The position numbers and the translations under genes were made by a program. 46,460 bases of DNA, from positions 1 through 46,460 of the forward strand of contig NZ_JACJUQ010000018.1 of the NCBI RefSeq assembly GCF_014235845.1, written 5' to 3'. This document shows positions 15,598 through 24,608 of this stretch, one piece after another (positions within the stretch are counted from its first letter, which is position 1; each line of letters opens with the position of its first letter). The notes under the pieces are model-generated. The model saw only the letters and a program-made list of their open reading frames with translations. It did no database searches and was not told where the DNA came from. Origin of the DNA: Pontivivens nitratireducens. Lineage in GTDB: Bacteria > Pseudomonadota > Alphaproteobacteria > Rhodobacterales > Rhodobacteraceae.

Positions 15598-16650
15598 TTA
15601 GTTTGGCCTTTGCCAAGCGTTCGTGTGTATGGCCGCTCCGCCTGCCAAGTGGCGACGCAGACCGCTCAGCGCCTGCTCCAGATCAAGGTGGTCAACAATC
15701 GAATTGGCCCCTGCCTGTCGCGCATCGCCGAACCGCATTGCATCAAGTGTCACCAATATCATCGCAGCCGTCAAATCAGCCTGATCGCCACCTTCGAACA
15801 GGTTCGCGGCAATCTCTTTGCCGTCGCGATCGAACGCAACCGCCGCGATCCGTGTTCTTAATTGCCCGAATTGCGGCAGCCACTCTGAAAGCTTTGTCAA
15901 TCGCCGGGAATGCTCTGACATCCAGCGTCCGAGCCAAAGCCGTTGTGCCACTGCAAACAGGCGTGTGACAAATGGCGGATCGACGGCCAGGTAATGGTGA
16001 ACACGGACTTCGCGTCCGCCAGGATGAATTCCCTCATCGGGAAACGCCACATCGAGCGCCAGTCTCGGCGCCTCGTTCTGTGCGAAACTAAACCACCAGG
16101 GGTGCGTGCCAGGAAATACAGACCGGCCCGTCACCGGGTCGTCATAAGGCTGTCCAAGCGTCCGAAAGAACCACTCAGACGCTGCCTTCCCGTAGTGACG
16201 GCCCATGCCAAGCTCGACTCCGATACGCAGCGTCTCTACCCGTTTGTCGCTTGCCAGAGCTGCCGCCATCAATGTGCTGAGACCCGGAGCAGTTCCAACA
16301 CCCGTCACAAGACACCCGTTTGTCCCGTCCGCCGCCCGGATCAGGGCGTGGACATAGCTCGGCGTCGCCGATGTATCGAGCACCGTACCGCCTCTTGCGA
16401 GAATTTCAGCGACCAGCCCCGGCGGTGTCGCTTCGGTCAGATTTACGACCATGGCGTCGTCGGGAAGTGAATGGGCCGCGTCGGGGCGCGCCACGTCGAG
16501 GGCTGTGTAAACCACGTTTTCATGCGCCGTTTCAACCGCACGGTTTCGCCTGGAAACCGCCCAAACCTTCCATTCCTGATGGTCGGAAAGGAGGCGAACA
16601 AGCCGCGACCCGACATCACCGGATCCTCCGAGGATCACCAGATTGCTCAC
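15598..16650 (-). CDS. Saccharopine dehydrogenase-like NAD(P)-binding protein
   Basis: 350 aa. An N-terminal Rossmann fold opens with VSNLVILGGSGDVGSRLVRL, followed by the pattern of saccharopine dehydrogenase/homospermidine synthase-like proteins (VVNLTEATPPGLVAEIL, LDTSATPSYVHALI). The GTG at 16650 is chosen because AGAGGG lies 8 nt before it and the Rossmann strand starts at once. Substrate not known. The permease starts 24 nt downstream, so the pair may import and process an amino-acid-like compound (inference). Confidence 0.85.
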   Translation of the reverse strand: MSNLVILGGSGDVGSRLVRLLSDHQEWKVWAVSRRNRAVETAHENVVYTALDVARPDAAHSLPDDAMVVNLTEATPPGLVAEILARGGTVLDTSATPSYVHALIRAADGTNGCLVTGVGTAPGLSTLMAAALASDKRVETLRIGVELGMGRHYGKAASEWFFRTLGQPYDDPVTGRSVFPGTHPWWFSFAQNEAPRLALDVAFPDEGIHPGGREVRVHHYLAVDPPFVTRLFAVAQRLWLGRWMSEHSRRLTKLSEWLPQFGQLRTRIAAVAFDRDGKEIAANLFEGGDQADLTAAMILVTLDAMRFGDARQAGANSIVDHLDLEQALSGLRRHLAGGAAIHTNAWQRPN

Positions 16651-16830
16651 TCCGTTCACCCTCTTGGTCTCGGCGCTTCTAAATCGCAAATCCGTCTTGC
16701 ATTTCCGATATCAAACTCAATCTTCGATCAATTCGCAGGCGAGCGCTCGATCGTCGGCAAAAACTGACGCCGCTCCGGTTTCCCGATAGCCAGCTTGCGC
16801 TCTGCAAAAAACGGAACAGAACGCTTGCGT

Positions 16831-17481
16831 TCATTGCGCGGCAACTTCCCGGAATCGAGGCAGAAACGCCGGAACATTCTCTGCATATCTCTCCCATGCC
16901 TCGCCAAACCGGGCCCGACTGTCGGCCTCCTCGCTCTTGGCAAGTCGCGCATACATCCAGACCAGAACCGGGAACATTGCAAGCGTGAGGATTGTCGGCC
17001 ATTGCACGAGGAACCCTGCCATGATGAGAACGAACCCCACATATTGCGGATGCCGTATCCGGGCGTAGGGACCCGTGACCGCCAGTCGCCCGGCCCGCTG
17101 TGCTGCCCAGAGATGGTGCCAGGCCACCGAGATCAGCCAGAAGCCCCCACCGATGAATGCAAAGCTGAGGAAATGGAACGGCCCGAAATGCGGGTTCGCT
17201 TCCCAGCCGAACATCATTTCCAGAAGGTGCCCGCTGTCATGGGCGAACCAGTCAATCCCCGGCCAGTTGGATTGGAGCCAACCCGACAGGAAAAAGATCG
17301 TCAGCGGAAACCCGTACATCTCGACAAAAAGTGCCACGATGAAAGCACTGAATGCGCCGAAGCTGCGCCAGTCACGCGATGTCTGTGGCTTGAAGAAACT
17401 GAACGCGAACAGAATGAAGACCGCCGAATTGATGAACACGAGCAGCCAAAGCCCGTATGACGATCCCGGGTCGCTCGTCAT
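16831..17481 (-). CDS. Isoprenylcysteine carboxyl methyltransferase-like membrane protein
   Basis: 216 aa, five to six helices. The C-terminal ICMT/PEMT signature TGPYARIRHPQYVGFVLIMA with a following SEEADSRARFGEAWERY is clear. Such bacterial proteins methylate lipids or protein cysteines in the membrane; the substrate here is unknown. It starts by ATGA overlap with the DUF2933 gene, a pairing I have seen as typical of metal-resistance clusters. Confidence 0.88.
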   Translation of the reverse strand: MTSDPGSSYGLWLLVFINSAVFILFAFSFFKPQTSRDWRSFGAFSAFIVALFVEMYGFPLTIFFLSGWLQSNWPGIDWFAHDSGHLLEMMFGWEANPHFGPFHFLSFAFIGGGFWLISVAWHHLWAAQRAGRLAVTGPYARIRHPQYVGFVLIMAGFLVQWPTILTLAMFPVLVWMYARLAKSEEADSRARFGEAWERYAENVPAFLPRFREVAAQ

Positions 17482-17744
17482 TTGTCATCACCCGATCCGC
17501 GGCCGCCATGTCCGCCGTGGCCACCATGACCGCCATGCATGAAGAAATGCATGCCAACACAAAGCAGCAAAGGGAGCCAGATCAGCAACCCGCTGCCCAG
17601 AATGTGCACCCGATGCTCGTAACCCAGCAGTAGTCCACCAAGGATGAGCGCAAAGATCAGGTAGATGCCCGCGCGTGATTTCCAGAACGAGGGCGGCCTC
17701 GGCGGATTGTCATTATCCAAATGTTTTTCGTGATGTCTTGTCAT
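17478..17744 (-). CDS. DUF2933-type small membrane protein
   Basis: 88 aa. Two hydrophobic helices (~25-45, 50-66) and a C-terminal repeat of HGGHGG units ending in acidic residues. The WKSRAGIYLIFALILGGLLL segment fits DUF2933. His-rich tails bind metal ions. Next to the ICMT-like gene (4-nt overlap) and 107 nt after the phosphoketolase gene on the same strand, so it may be read from that operon. Confidence 0.85.
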   Translation of the reverse strand: MTRHHEKHLDNDNPPRPPSFWKSRAGIYLIFALILGGLLLGYEHRVHILGSGLLIWLPLLLCVGMHFFMHGGHGGHGGHGGRGSGDDK

Positions 17745-17851
17745 AACACATTCCCGTAGTCAGTTGTGGATCGAGGGGACATGAAACCAGCCCCCACGCG
17801 TCGGAGCCATTCGCGCAGTTTCTGCAAGGTTATGGCCAGTCTTTTTTCGCG

Positions 17852-20332
17852 TCATACGTCATGTCCCTTGAAAAGAACTCCTGCGGGCGCGCGACGTCCC
17901 TGAACCGCATCGAATTCGGCTTCTGTCAGAAAATCAAGCGCCCGCCGCCCCGTGACATCCGCCGCAGCCGCAAGAACATGCGCCCAGGTTGATCGGTTGG
18001 CGAACAGCATTCCGTCTGCATCGAGTGTGCCACCGCGACCGCAGAACCCGAGGAATCTCGACTTCCGCGATCCGGTATCGAGGCGGCGGAGGAGACCGCC
18101 GAGCGGCTCCGGCCTGGTATGCGAGACAAAGACCCGGGCGCCTGCCGTTTCGGGAAAGAACATTTCGAGCGTCGCGTCGGAGGCGGTCATCTTCGCCTCA
18201 TGATCGTCGCGGGGGCTGCGGAACCGTCCCGGCTCGACCATCACGATGACACGGTGCCGCACGCTCTTTTCTTTCAGGCGATCCGACGCCGTGAGAGTTT
18301 CGGCCAGTTGGTAGGCGCCGACGGCGACCAGGATCAATTCCGGGTCATCGCCACCGACATCGCGCAGGCAGACCGCGCCGTCGGCCAGCACCCGTTGTGC
18401 CAGTTCGGGAGATAGCACGTCTGGAACTTCGCGCTTGGGAACCACCATCGTCCAGATCGCCCCGTGTGATCGAAAGACATCCCGCAGGCATGCGACGGCA
18501 CTGTTCCAGTCCACAGGAAACACGACGCGAGAGAGATCGGACATTTCCGCCCACATCGTTTCGGCGGCGGTCGTGTCCTGATGGGACAGCTCGTTCTTGC
18601 CATTTTCCCACGTATGCGAGGTGAGGACAACCGGCAGGCCAAGCCAATAGGGTTGGCGACCTGCGGCGATCAATTGCCGCGTGAAGATCAAATCCTGGCG
18701 CAAAGCGCCAAGCATTTTCGTGGCGAAGGCTTCGTAGGAGACTGCCAGATTGAGACCGCTCTTGTTTCCCAGAACGGCGCATATGACGGCTTCTTCGTTA
18801 AGGGCTGTTATCACGCCACCGGTCTCGGATTCCGGCATCCCGGGCTCGGGGGCGGTCACACGATGCTTCAGCAGATCTAGGGTCGCGTTCATCCTGTTGC
18901 TGCGCATTTCATCAGGGTTGCCGACGCGGGCGCGCAGGCCGGGATTGGCGAGGACAAGCGCTTCGAAGTATTGGTCGAGACCTTCCATCGGCGAGACGTT
19001 TCTGCGACCCTCAGAGGCGTGCCACGGCGGTTCGGGCAGGCTGGGCGTCACCGCCGGGCGCGAGATCAGGGGATGGGCCCGCTCCTTGGGACGTCCCGAG
19101 GCGTCATGGTTGTTGAGCGCAAGCACCGCATCCGACAGGTCTTTTGGCGGCACCCAGAGGTTCGCGGCACCTTCGTTGAAGTCACGGCGGGCGGCCGCGT
19201 CGGTTCGCGGATTGCCCTCGAGCGGCAGGTTATGCGCACGGTTCGTGCCGGCGCCGGGAAATCCGAAACCTTTGACCGTCTCCGCGATGCCGTAGTGTAG
19301 ACGGATCGCAGGTGCTTCGTCCTTTTCCCGAACGGCCAGGGCTTCGGCGGCGAGACGTTCCTCGATCTCAAAGATCGCCCAAGCGAAGGCTGCCGGATCG
19401 CGCCCGTCCAGATCGATCGGATCGAAACCGTTCAGCCGCAGGTGCCGACGGAACCAGTCCACGCCGCCGGATTGCGCCATTGTCGTGCGCTGGTCGATCC
19501 GTCGACCGTTCGCGATCATGATCGGGGCGACCGGCCCGGTGTCTTTCGAACGCCACCAGCGCGGTGCCCAGTCGCTTCCGCGCTGTTCTTCGAAAGCACC
19601 GTCACTCATGAACGCCACAAGATGTTCACCGGGCTGAGGCATGTGCCCGTAGAGCAGTCCGGCAAAGCCGAGATAGCCGCCTTCGATGAGACCGCCGGCG
19701 GTATGCGCGTTCACATGGCTGCCGAGCGCAGATGCGGGGCGTCCCTCTGCGGTGATCTCGTAGGAATAGAAATCCCGAACGAAGCGCGTCAGGCCGGGAT
19801 CGGAAAACGAGTATCGGTTCTCCTGTTCGGACGACATGTTGTTGACGATGAGGTTCACCGCGTCGATCGCGGCAACGCAATGCCCCTGTCCCATCAGCCA
19901 GGATCGTGTCATGCCGCCAAGCGCGTTTGCAGCCAGATAGCCGACATAGGCTGGAACCATGTTGAGCGACCCGCCGGTATGACCATCGGGACCGGCTTTG
20001 AAATCCTCGGCGTCAAGCGGTGTCCCGTCCGTGCGCACGTTTCGCGCATAGGTCATATGCACCACGAGCCACATTGCCGCCTTCGTGATGCGATCTGCTG
20101 CGGCGAGGATACGCCAGGCTTCGGCCCTGTCGCGCACTCGCCCGCGACGCTCGAGAATATCGACCATGTCGTGGACCCGCACCTGTGTCAGGTCGTCATG
20201 GGCCGCAAGACCCGCGCCAAGCACCCAATCCGCAAAGGCCGGTTCGTTGCCACGATAGAGAGCGGCCCGATCCCTTGTCCGCACTTGCCCGGCGGCCGGC
20301 GTCTCCAAGTGCCTGTTGTGGTTTTCGGACAT
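17852..20332 (-). CDS. Phosphoketolase (xylulose-5-P/fructose-6-P), divergent clade
   Basis: 826 aa, the usual length. Thiamine-diphosphate enzyme splitting xylulose-5-P (or fructose-6-P) with phosphate into acetyl-phosphate and glyceraldehyde-3-P (or erythrose-4-P). Phosphoketolase landmarks: GHTGGSLNMVPAYVGYLA, SDGAFEEQRGSDW at the cofactor site (classic enzymes read GDGEAETGP), NLAVSYEAFATKMLGALRQ, and SHTWENGKNELSHQDTT. The changed GDG region marks a divergent clade; activity should be checked. Last gene of the RNase/phosphorylase/PRPP synthase operon. Confidence 0.92.
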   Translation of the reverse strand: MSENHNRHLETPAAGQVRTRDRAALYRGNEPAFADWVLGAGLAAHDDLTQVRVHDMVDILERRGRVRDRAEAWRILAAADRITKAAMWLVVHMTYARNVRTDGTPLDAEDFKAGPDGHTGGSLNMVPAYVGYLAANALGGMTRSWLMGQGHCVAAIDAVNLIVNNMSSEQENRYSFSDPGLTRFVRDFYSYEITAEGRPASALGSHVNAHTAGGLIEGGYLGFAGLLYGHMPQPGEHLVAFMSDGAFEEQRGSDWAPRWWRSKDTGPVAPIMIANGRRIDQRTTMAQSGGVDWFRRHLRLNGFDPIDLDGRDPAAFAWAIFEIEERLAAEALAVREKDEAPAIRLHYGIAETVKGFGFPGAGTNRAHNLPLEGNPRTDAAARRDFNEGAANLWVPPKDLSDAVLALNNHDASGRPKERAHPLISRPAVTPSLPEPPWHASEGRRNVSPMEGLDQYFEALVLANPGLRARVGNPDEMRSNRMNATLDLLKHRVTAPEPGMPESETGGVITALNEEAVICAVLGNKSGLNLAVSYEAFATKMLGALRQDLIFTRQLIAAGRQPYWLGLPVVLTSHTWENGKNELSHQDTTAAETMWAEMSDLSRVVFPVDWNSAVACLRDVFRSHGAIWTMVVPKREVPDVLSPELAQRVLADGAVCLRDVGGDDPELILVAVGAYQLAETLTASDRLKEKSVRHRVIVMVEPGRFRSPRDDHEAKMTASDATLEMFFPETAGARVFVSHTRPEPLGGLLRRLDTGSRKSRFLGFCGRGGTLDADGMLFANRSTWAHVLAAAADVTGRRALDFLTEAEFDAVQGRRAPAGVLFKGHDV

Positions 20333-20350
20333 CCTGATTTCCCTGCTTCT

Positions 20351-21253
20351 CTAGTCGATGCTTGTGCCCGCTCGCACCCCAAGCGACCCGAATGCTTCAG
20401 CCAGAACGTCGGCGATTCCGATCGCATTCGATGGATGCGGTATGGTGTCGGTGGTGATGATCCTTGCGGCACCGGCTGCCAGAATGTCATCATGTGCGGA
20501 ACCGGCGAAAACCGCGTGGATCACGAGGCACACCGGCGCGCGGCTGCCCGCCGCAACGAGCCGTTCAATGGTGCGCACCAAGGTCCGTCCCGAAGAGGCG
20601 ATATCGTCCAGGATCACGGGCGTGCCATCGCGCAACACGGCACTTTCCGGCACGCTGACCTCGACCTGACGGTCGCCGGTCCGGACCTTGCGCAGCACTT
20701 CATAGGGCCGTCCGGCCAGCCGGGCCACCTCGGCCACCCATTGCTGGCTTTCGCTATCGGGGCCCAAAAGAACAGCGTCGGGCAGGTTAGTCTTGATCCA
20801 GTTTGCAAGCAGTGGGGCGGAAACGGCGCGCACCGCTGGGATCGGGAAAACCTCCTCCAGCCGAGCGATCCGGTGCAGATGCGGATCGACCGTCACCAGC
20901 CAGTCGAAACTTTCACCCAGGAAGTGCGCGAAAAGCCGCGCGCTGACCGCCTGCCCAGCCTCGAAACGGCTGTCCTGCCGCATGTAACCGAGATAGGGTG
21001 CGATCAATCCGACGCGGCGCGCGCCCATCTCGCGGGCCGTCGCCGCGGCGAAGCGCAACGGCAGCGCATGATGGTCTGGATTGCGTAATGTCGCCAGGAG
21101 CGCCACGTCGGCCCCGTCCAGATCGCCCGGCAAGGTCATCAGGCTTTCGCCATCGGGGAAATGGTGCCAGTCGAGCGTGCGCAATTCCGCCCCCATCGCG
21201 AGTGCCAGAGTTTCGGTCAGTAGCTTCATTTCGGGAAACGGTATGAGGATCAT
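20351..21253 (-). CDS. prs: Ribose-phosphate pyrophosphokinase (PRPP synthase), short type
   Basis: 300 aa. Contains IAPYLGYMRQDSRF, the catalytic-loop region, VDPHLHRI, and the PRPP-binding VILDDIASSGRTL. It makes PRPP from ribose-5-P and ATP, or runs in reverse. At 300 aa it is shorter than the housekeeping enzyme (~310-315 aa) and looks like the archaeal-type variant. The ATGA overlap with the phosphorylase gene argues for linked function in nucleotide breakdown rather than biosynthesis. Confidence 0.9.
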   Translation of the reverse strand: MILIPFPEMKLLTETLALAMGAELRTLDWHHFPDGESLMTLPGDLDGADVALLATLRNPDHHALPLRFAAATAREMGARRVGLIAPYLGYMRQDSRFEAGQAVSARLFAHFLGESFDWLVTVDPHLHRIARLEEVFPIPAVRAVSAPLLANWIKTNLPDAVLLGPDSESQQWVAEVARLAGRPYEVLRKVRTGDRQVEVSVPESAVLRDGTPVILDDIASSGRTLVRTIERLVAAGSRAPVCLVIHAVFAGSAHDDILAAGAARIITTDTIPHPSNAIGIADVLAEAFGSLGVRAGTSID

Positions 21254-22758
21254 GGGCCCTCCTCGGACAGCGTGAGAACCCCGGTTTGGGATTCGGCATA
21301 GGCCAGGGCATAGGCCAGTTCGCCCGCTGTCTCGGCATGGAGTTCATAGAGCGGCTGGCCCTCGTCCACCCGGTCGCCCAACCGCACCAGCAAGCGAATG
21401 CCTGCGCATTTCTGACGCGGCGCGCCTGCCAGCTTGGCGATGCGGGCGATCCGGCGGTTATCCACGGATGTCAAAAGGCCCGCGTGGGGGGCGTGTATCT
21501 CGATCCGCTGCGCCGCCGTTCCGGGTTCCCGGAACCCGCCCTGCGCCTCACAGATCGCCATGAACCTGGCCTCAGCCGCGCCGCTATCCAGCAGAGCCCG
21601 GGCCCGGTCTCGTCCCTGCCCCGCCACGCCGTCGGGAGCGAGGTCCAGAAGATGCCCGGCCAGATCCAGCGCCCTTTCGCGCAGGTCCGCAGGCGCATCG
21701 GGCGCGCGTCGCAGGACCGCCAGCACGTCGATGGCTTCCAGCGTCGGGCCGATGCCGCGCCCGACCGGAGCGATGCCGTCGCTGATATGCAGCGCCAGGT
21801 TCAGACCCAACGCATTGCTGACCGCTGACACACGGACGCCGAGTGCCTCGGCAGCCTTCTCAGAGCGCACCTTGGCCGTGGGTCCGACCGGCATGTCGAT
21901 CAGGACATGCGTGGCACCCGCCGCGGCCTTCTTCGACAGTACGCTTGCCACCAACTGACCGGTCGAGTCGAAATCAAGCGGGCGTTCGACACGAATGAAA
22001 TGATCGTCGGCGGGGCTGAGGGCGAGCCCGCCACCCCAGACGATGCACCCGCCTTCTGCTTCGACTACCCTGCGCAGCGCGGCGGCGTCGAGCGCAACGG
22101 GTGCCATGGCCTCCATCGTGTCGGCCGTCCCTGCCGGCGACGTGATCGCACGGCTGGACGTCTTGGGAATCAGGTGCCCCGCTGCGGCGATGATAGCAAC
22201 CACGATCGGCGTCGTTCGATTGCCCGGCAAACCGCCGACGCAATGCTTGTCGAGAATGGTCCGCCCTCCCCAGTCGAGCGTCTGCCCGGCGCCCTGCATG
22301 GCGCGGGTCAGTGCCACGGTCTCGGGCTCATCCAGCCGCTCACCCGCACAGGCGGTGACGAAAGCGGCAAGCTCGAGATCGGACAGCCGGCTGTCGAGCG
22401 TGTCGCTCACGATTGCCGCGAACCCAGCCTGATCCAGCCTGTCGCCATAGGCTTTCGACCGGATCATCGACGCGGAAACGGGCGGTTCGGGATGAGAAAA
22501 CGCTCCCTTGTCCCCTGCTCGCGCACCAAGCGCCGCCCAAGCCGAGGCGGACAGCGCCGCCTGATCCACGTCAAGCCACGCTCCGCGGCCAACGACATTC
22601 AGGGTTGCGATGATCCAACGGTCCTCCAGGTCGATCCGCACACGGGTCTGGGCCGCGAACCCCTCGGAGCGACAGATGTGGCAGTCTTCGTTCATATAGA
22701 CGACCGGTTGCCGGTAGGTGTCGATCCCGGCGGGGACAAGAGCAAGCGTATCGGTCAT
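21250..22758 (-). CDS. AMP/thymidine phosphorylase family protein
   Basis: 502 aa. Nucleoside phosphorylase fold with the key block KHCVGGLPGNRTTPIVVAII and KTSSRAITSPAGTADTMEAM. The N-terminal ~85-residue extension (CHICRSEGFAA..) and the length match AMP phosphorylases (DeoA of archaea, ~500 aa), not classic thymidine phosphorylases (~440 aa). AMP phosphorylase turns NMP and phosphate into base and ribose-1,5-bisphosphate. Overlaps both neighbours by ATGA. Assignment to the NMP type is by length and context. Confidence 0.88.
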   Translation of the reverse strand: MTDTLALVPAGIDTYRQPVVYMNEDCHICRSEGFAAQTRVRIDLEDRWIIATLNVVGRGAWLDVDQAALSASAWAALGARAGDKGAFSHPEPPVSASMIRSKAYGDRLDQAGFAAIVSDTLDSRLSDLELAAFVTACAGERLDEPETVALTRAMQGAGQTLDWGGRTILDKHCVGGLPGNRTTPIVVAIIAAAGHLIPKTSSRAITSPAGTADTMEAMAPVALDAAALRRVVEAEGGCIVWGGGLALSPADDHFIRVERPLDFDSTGQLVASVLSKKAAAGATHVLIDMPVGPTAKVRSEKAAEALGVRVSAVSNALGLNLALHISDGIAPVGRGIGPTLEAIDVLAVLRRAPDAPADLRERALDLAGHLLDLAPDGVAGQGRDRARALLDSGAAEARFMAICEAQGGFREPGTAAQRIEIHAPHAGLLTSVDNRRIARIAKLAGAPRQKCAGIRLLVRLGDRVDEGQPLYELHAETAGELAYALAYAESQTGVLTLSEEGP

Positions 22759-24137
22759 CGCGGCCGGTCCAGATAGACGGATTCGAGGTGCTCCGGGACG
22801 CGCACGGATCGTCCAAGCTCGTGTTTGACGCGAAATCTCAGGGTGTCCGCAGCCGAAGGTTCCCCGTGGGTCAGATAGGTCATCGTGGGTGCGGGACCGG
22901 CGGACATCCAGCGCAGGATTTCGTCGGCATCGGCATGCCCGGAAAAGGACTGGAGCTGAACCACTTCGGCCTCGATCGGGAACTCTCGTCCGAACATGCG
23001 CAAGGTTCGCGCGCCATCGGCCAGCACCGCGCCACGTGTTCCGCCGGCCTGAAAGCCGGACAGCAGGATCGTGTTCCGCCTGTCGCCGCCAAAGCTTGCC
23101 AGATGGTGCAGGATGCGCCCGCCGGTCAGCATTCCGCTGGCGGAGACGATGATCATCGGGCCCTGGCGCGTGTTCAGATCCTTCGATTGCTCGACCGTGT
23201 TGACGCGCTTGGCAATCTCGAACATCGCGACGCAGTCTTCGCGGCTGACGTGATGCTCTGCGTGGTGGCGGTGATAGATATCGGTCGCATCCACGGCCAT
23301 CGGGCTGTTGAGGAACACCGGTACATAGGGAATGTCCCCCCGCGCCATGAGCCGCGCGATATGCAGCATCACCCCCTGCGCCCGTCCGACCGCAAATGAC
23401 GGGATCAGTACCGTGCCGCCACGGGCAAACGTGCGCTTCAGGACTGGGGCCAGTTCGGCCTCGGGGTCGGTATCGGGATGGGAGCGATTGCCGTAGGTGG
23501 ATTCGCAGACCAGCACATCGGCTCCACCGAACGGTTTCGGCGGCCGCATCAGCGGATCGGGATCATGGCCCAGATCGCCGCTGAAATGGACGACCCTGTC
23601 GCCGATCTCGAAACGGATCTGGGCGGCGCCCAGAAGGTGCCCGGCCGGGATGAAACGGGCGGCGACCCCGTCGCCGAGGTCGATCCTCTGATCGAAGCCA
23701 TGCGGCCGAAGGCGTTCCAGCGCCGCCTCTGCATCCTTGAGCGTATAGAGCGGTTTGGGGTTCTTGTGTTTGGAAAACCCCCTCCGGGCGGCAAAGCGCG
23801 CCTCTTCTTCCTGAATGTGTCCGCTGTCGGGCAGGATAAGCCCGCAAAGGTCTGCTGTCGCCTCGGTGCAGTGGACCCGGCCGCCGAACCCCGCCCGGAT
23901 CAGCGCCGGCAGGTATCCCGAATGGTCGAGATGTGCATGTGTGAGCAGCACAGTGTCGATCGTGTTCGGACGCACGGGAAACGTTTTGCGGTTGCGTTCT
24001 CGCAGGTTCTTGAACCCCTGGAACAGGCCGCAATCCACGAGAATGCGCCGTCCCATGGCCTCGATCAGATAACGCGATCCCGTCACGGTCCCGGCGGCAC
24101 CCAGAAAGCGTAGTTTCGGACGTGTGATTTGTGTCAT
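22755..24137 (-). CDS. Metallo-beta-lactamase/beta-CASP RNase
   Basis: 460 aa. Metal site HAHLDH at 67-72, later GHLLGAAQI and HFSGDLGHD, then the beta-CASP part with CESTYGNRSH, SFAVGRAQ, SASGMLTGGR and the final SFSGHADADE. This is the CPSF/RNase J-like RNA-processing family. Starts 2 nt after the extended DUF5676-like frame and overlaps the phosphorylase gene (ATGA). In this operon it probably supplies mononucleotides from RNA (inference). Confidence 0.92.
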   Translation of the reverse strand: MTQITRPKLRFLGAAGTVTGSRYLIEAMGRRILVDCGLFQGFKNLRERNRKTFPVRPNTIDTVLLTHAHLDHSGYLPALIRAGFGGRVHCTEATADLCGLILPDSGHIQEEEARFAARRGFSKHKNPKPLYTLKDAEAALERLRPHGFDQRIDLGDGVAARFIPAGHLLGAAQIRFEIGDRVVHFSGDLGHDPDPLMRPPKPFGGADVLVCESTYGNRSHPDTDPEAELAPVLKRTFARGGTVLIPSFAVGRAQGVMLHIARLMARGDIPYVPVFLNSPMAVDATDIYHRHHAEHHVSREDCVAMFEIAKRVNTVEQSKDLNTRQGPMIIVSASGMLTGGRILHHLASFGGDRRNTILLSGFQAGGTRGAVLADGARTLRMFGREFPIEAEVVQLQSFSGHADADEILRWMSAGPAPTMTYLTHGEPSAADTLRFRVKHELGRSVRVPEHLESVYLDRPR

Positions 24138-24139
24138 GC

Positions 24140-24499
24140 CTAAGTCTCCCTATTCGCGATGGCGTTGAAGAGCCCGCCGAAGATCAACGCGGCCTACCAG
24201 CCATAGAGAAAGCTCTCGACCAGACCGACGATGAAGCCAAGCGGTGTCAGCCAGACGAACCCTGGCAGCAGGCCGGACCAGGTCTGGTACATCGCATAGC
24301 CGGGAAAGATCAGATCGAACGCGATGCAGACCAGATAGGTCACCGCCAGAAACAGGCTCAGCGCCCAGCCCAGCGGCACAAGTGGCAGGCGCGCGCGCCC
24401 CGTCGCGGTATCCGCGCCCATGACACATGCCCCGCACGTCATGCGCAGGGCCAGGAAAAGGATCGCCGCGACTGCGGTGAAATAGATGATAGGCATCAT
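24140..24499 (-). pseudogene. DUF5676-like small membrane protein with internal amber stop
   Basis: The open part (24194-24499) gives 101 aa with three helices, ending FLYGW and a TAG at 24194-24196. Reading on in frame gives AALIFGGLFNAIANRET and a second TAG at 24140, just what the family ending (FLYGWY-AAL..LYN) predicts: the TAG replaces a tyrosine codon. So this is a one-base nonsense change, possibly still partly functional. The ribosome site GGAGGGAA precedes the ATG. Second gene of the operon. Confidence 0.7.
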
Positions 24500-24573
24500 G
24501 GCTTGTTCCCTCCTCGCCGCCGGTGGGACCGGTCCGCAAGAGCCTTGCTATCCGGCGCCGCCGTGCCGTGGCT

Positions 24574-24597
24574 CGCGCGGGACGCAGATCCCGCGCG
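24574..24597. other. Perfect GC-rich hairpin between operon genes
   Basis: CGCGCGGGA, a six-base loop, then TCCCGCGCG: nine paired bases without mismatch, in the 109-nt gap after the Cys-rich gene. No T-run follows, so it is probably an mRNA-stability or attenuation element, not a full terminator. Confidence 0.5.
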
Positions 24598-24608
24598 GGG
24601 GTGTCGTG

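Noticed and set aside
14080-15861. 593-codon frame on + strand across nhaA/APC permease/saccharopine dehydrogenase-like genes
   Set aside because: It is the antisense of well-defined genes; composition (Arg/Asp/His-rich, no domain) is typical of high-GC shadow frames.
19442-21088. 548-codon frame on + strand across phosphoketolase/prs
   Set aside because: Antisense of two conserved enzymes; no recognisable protein features.
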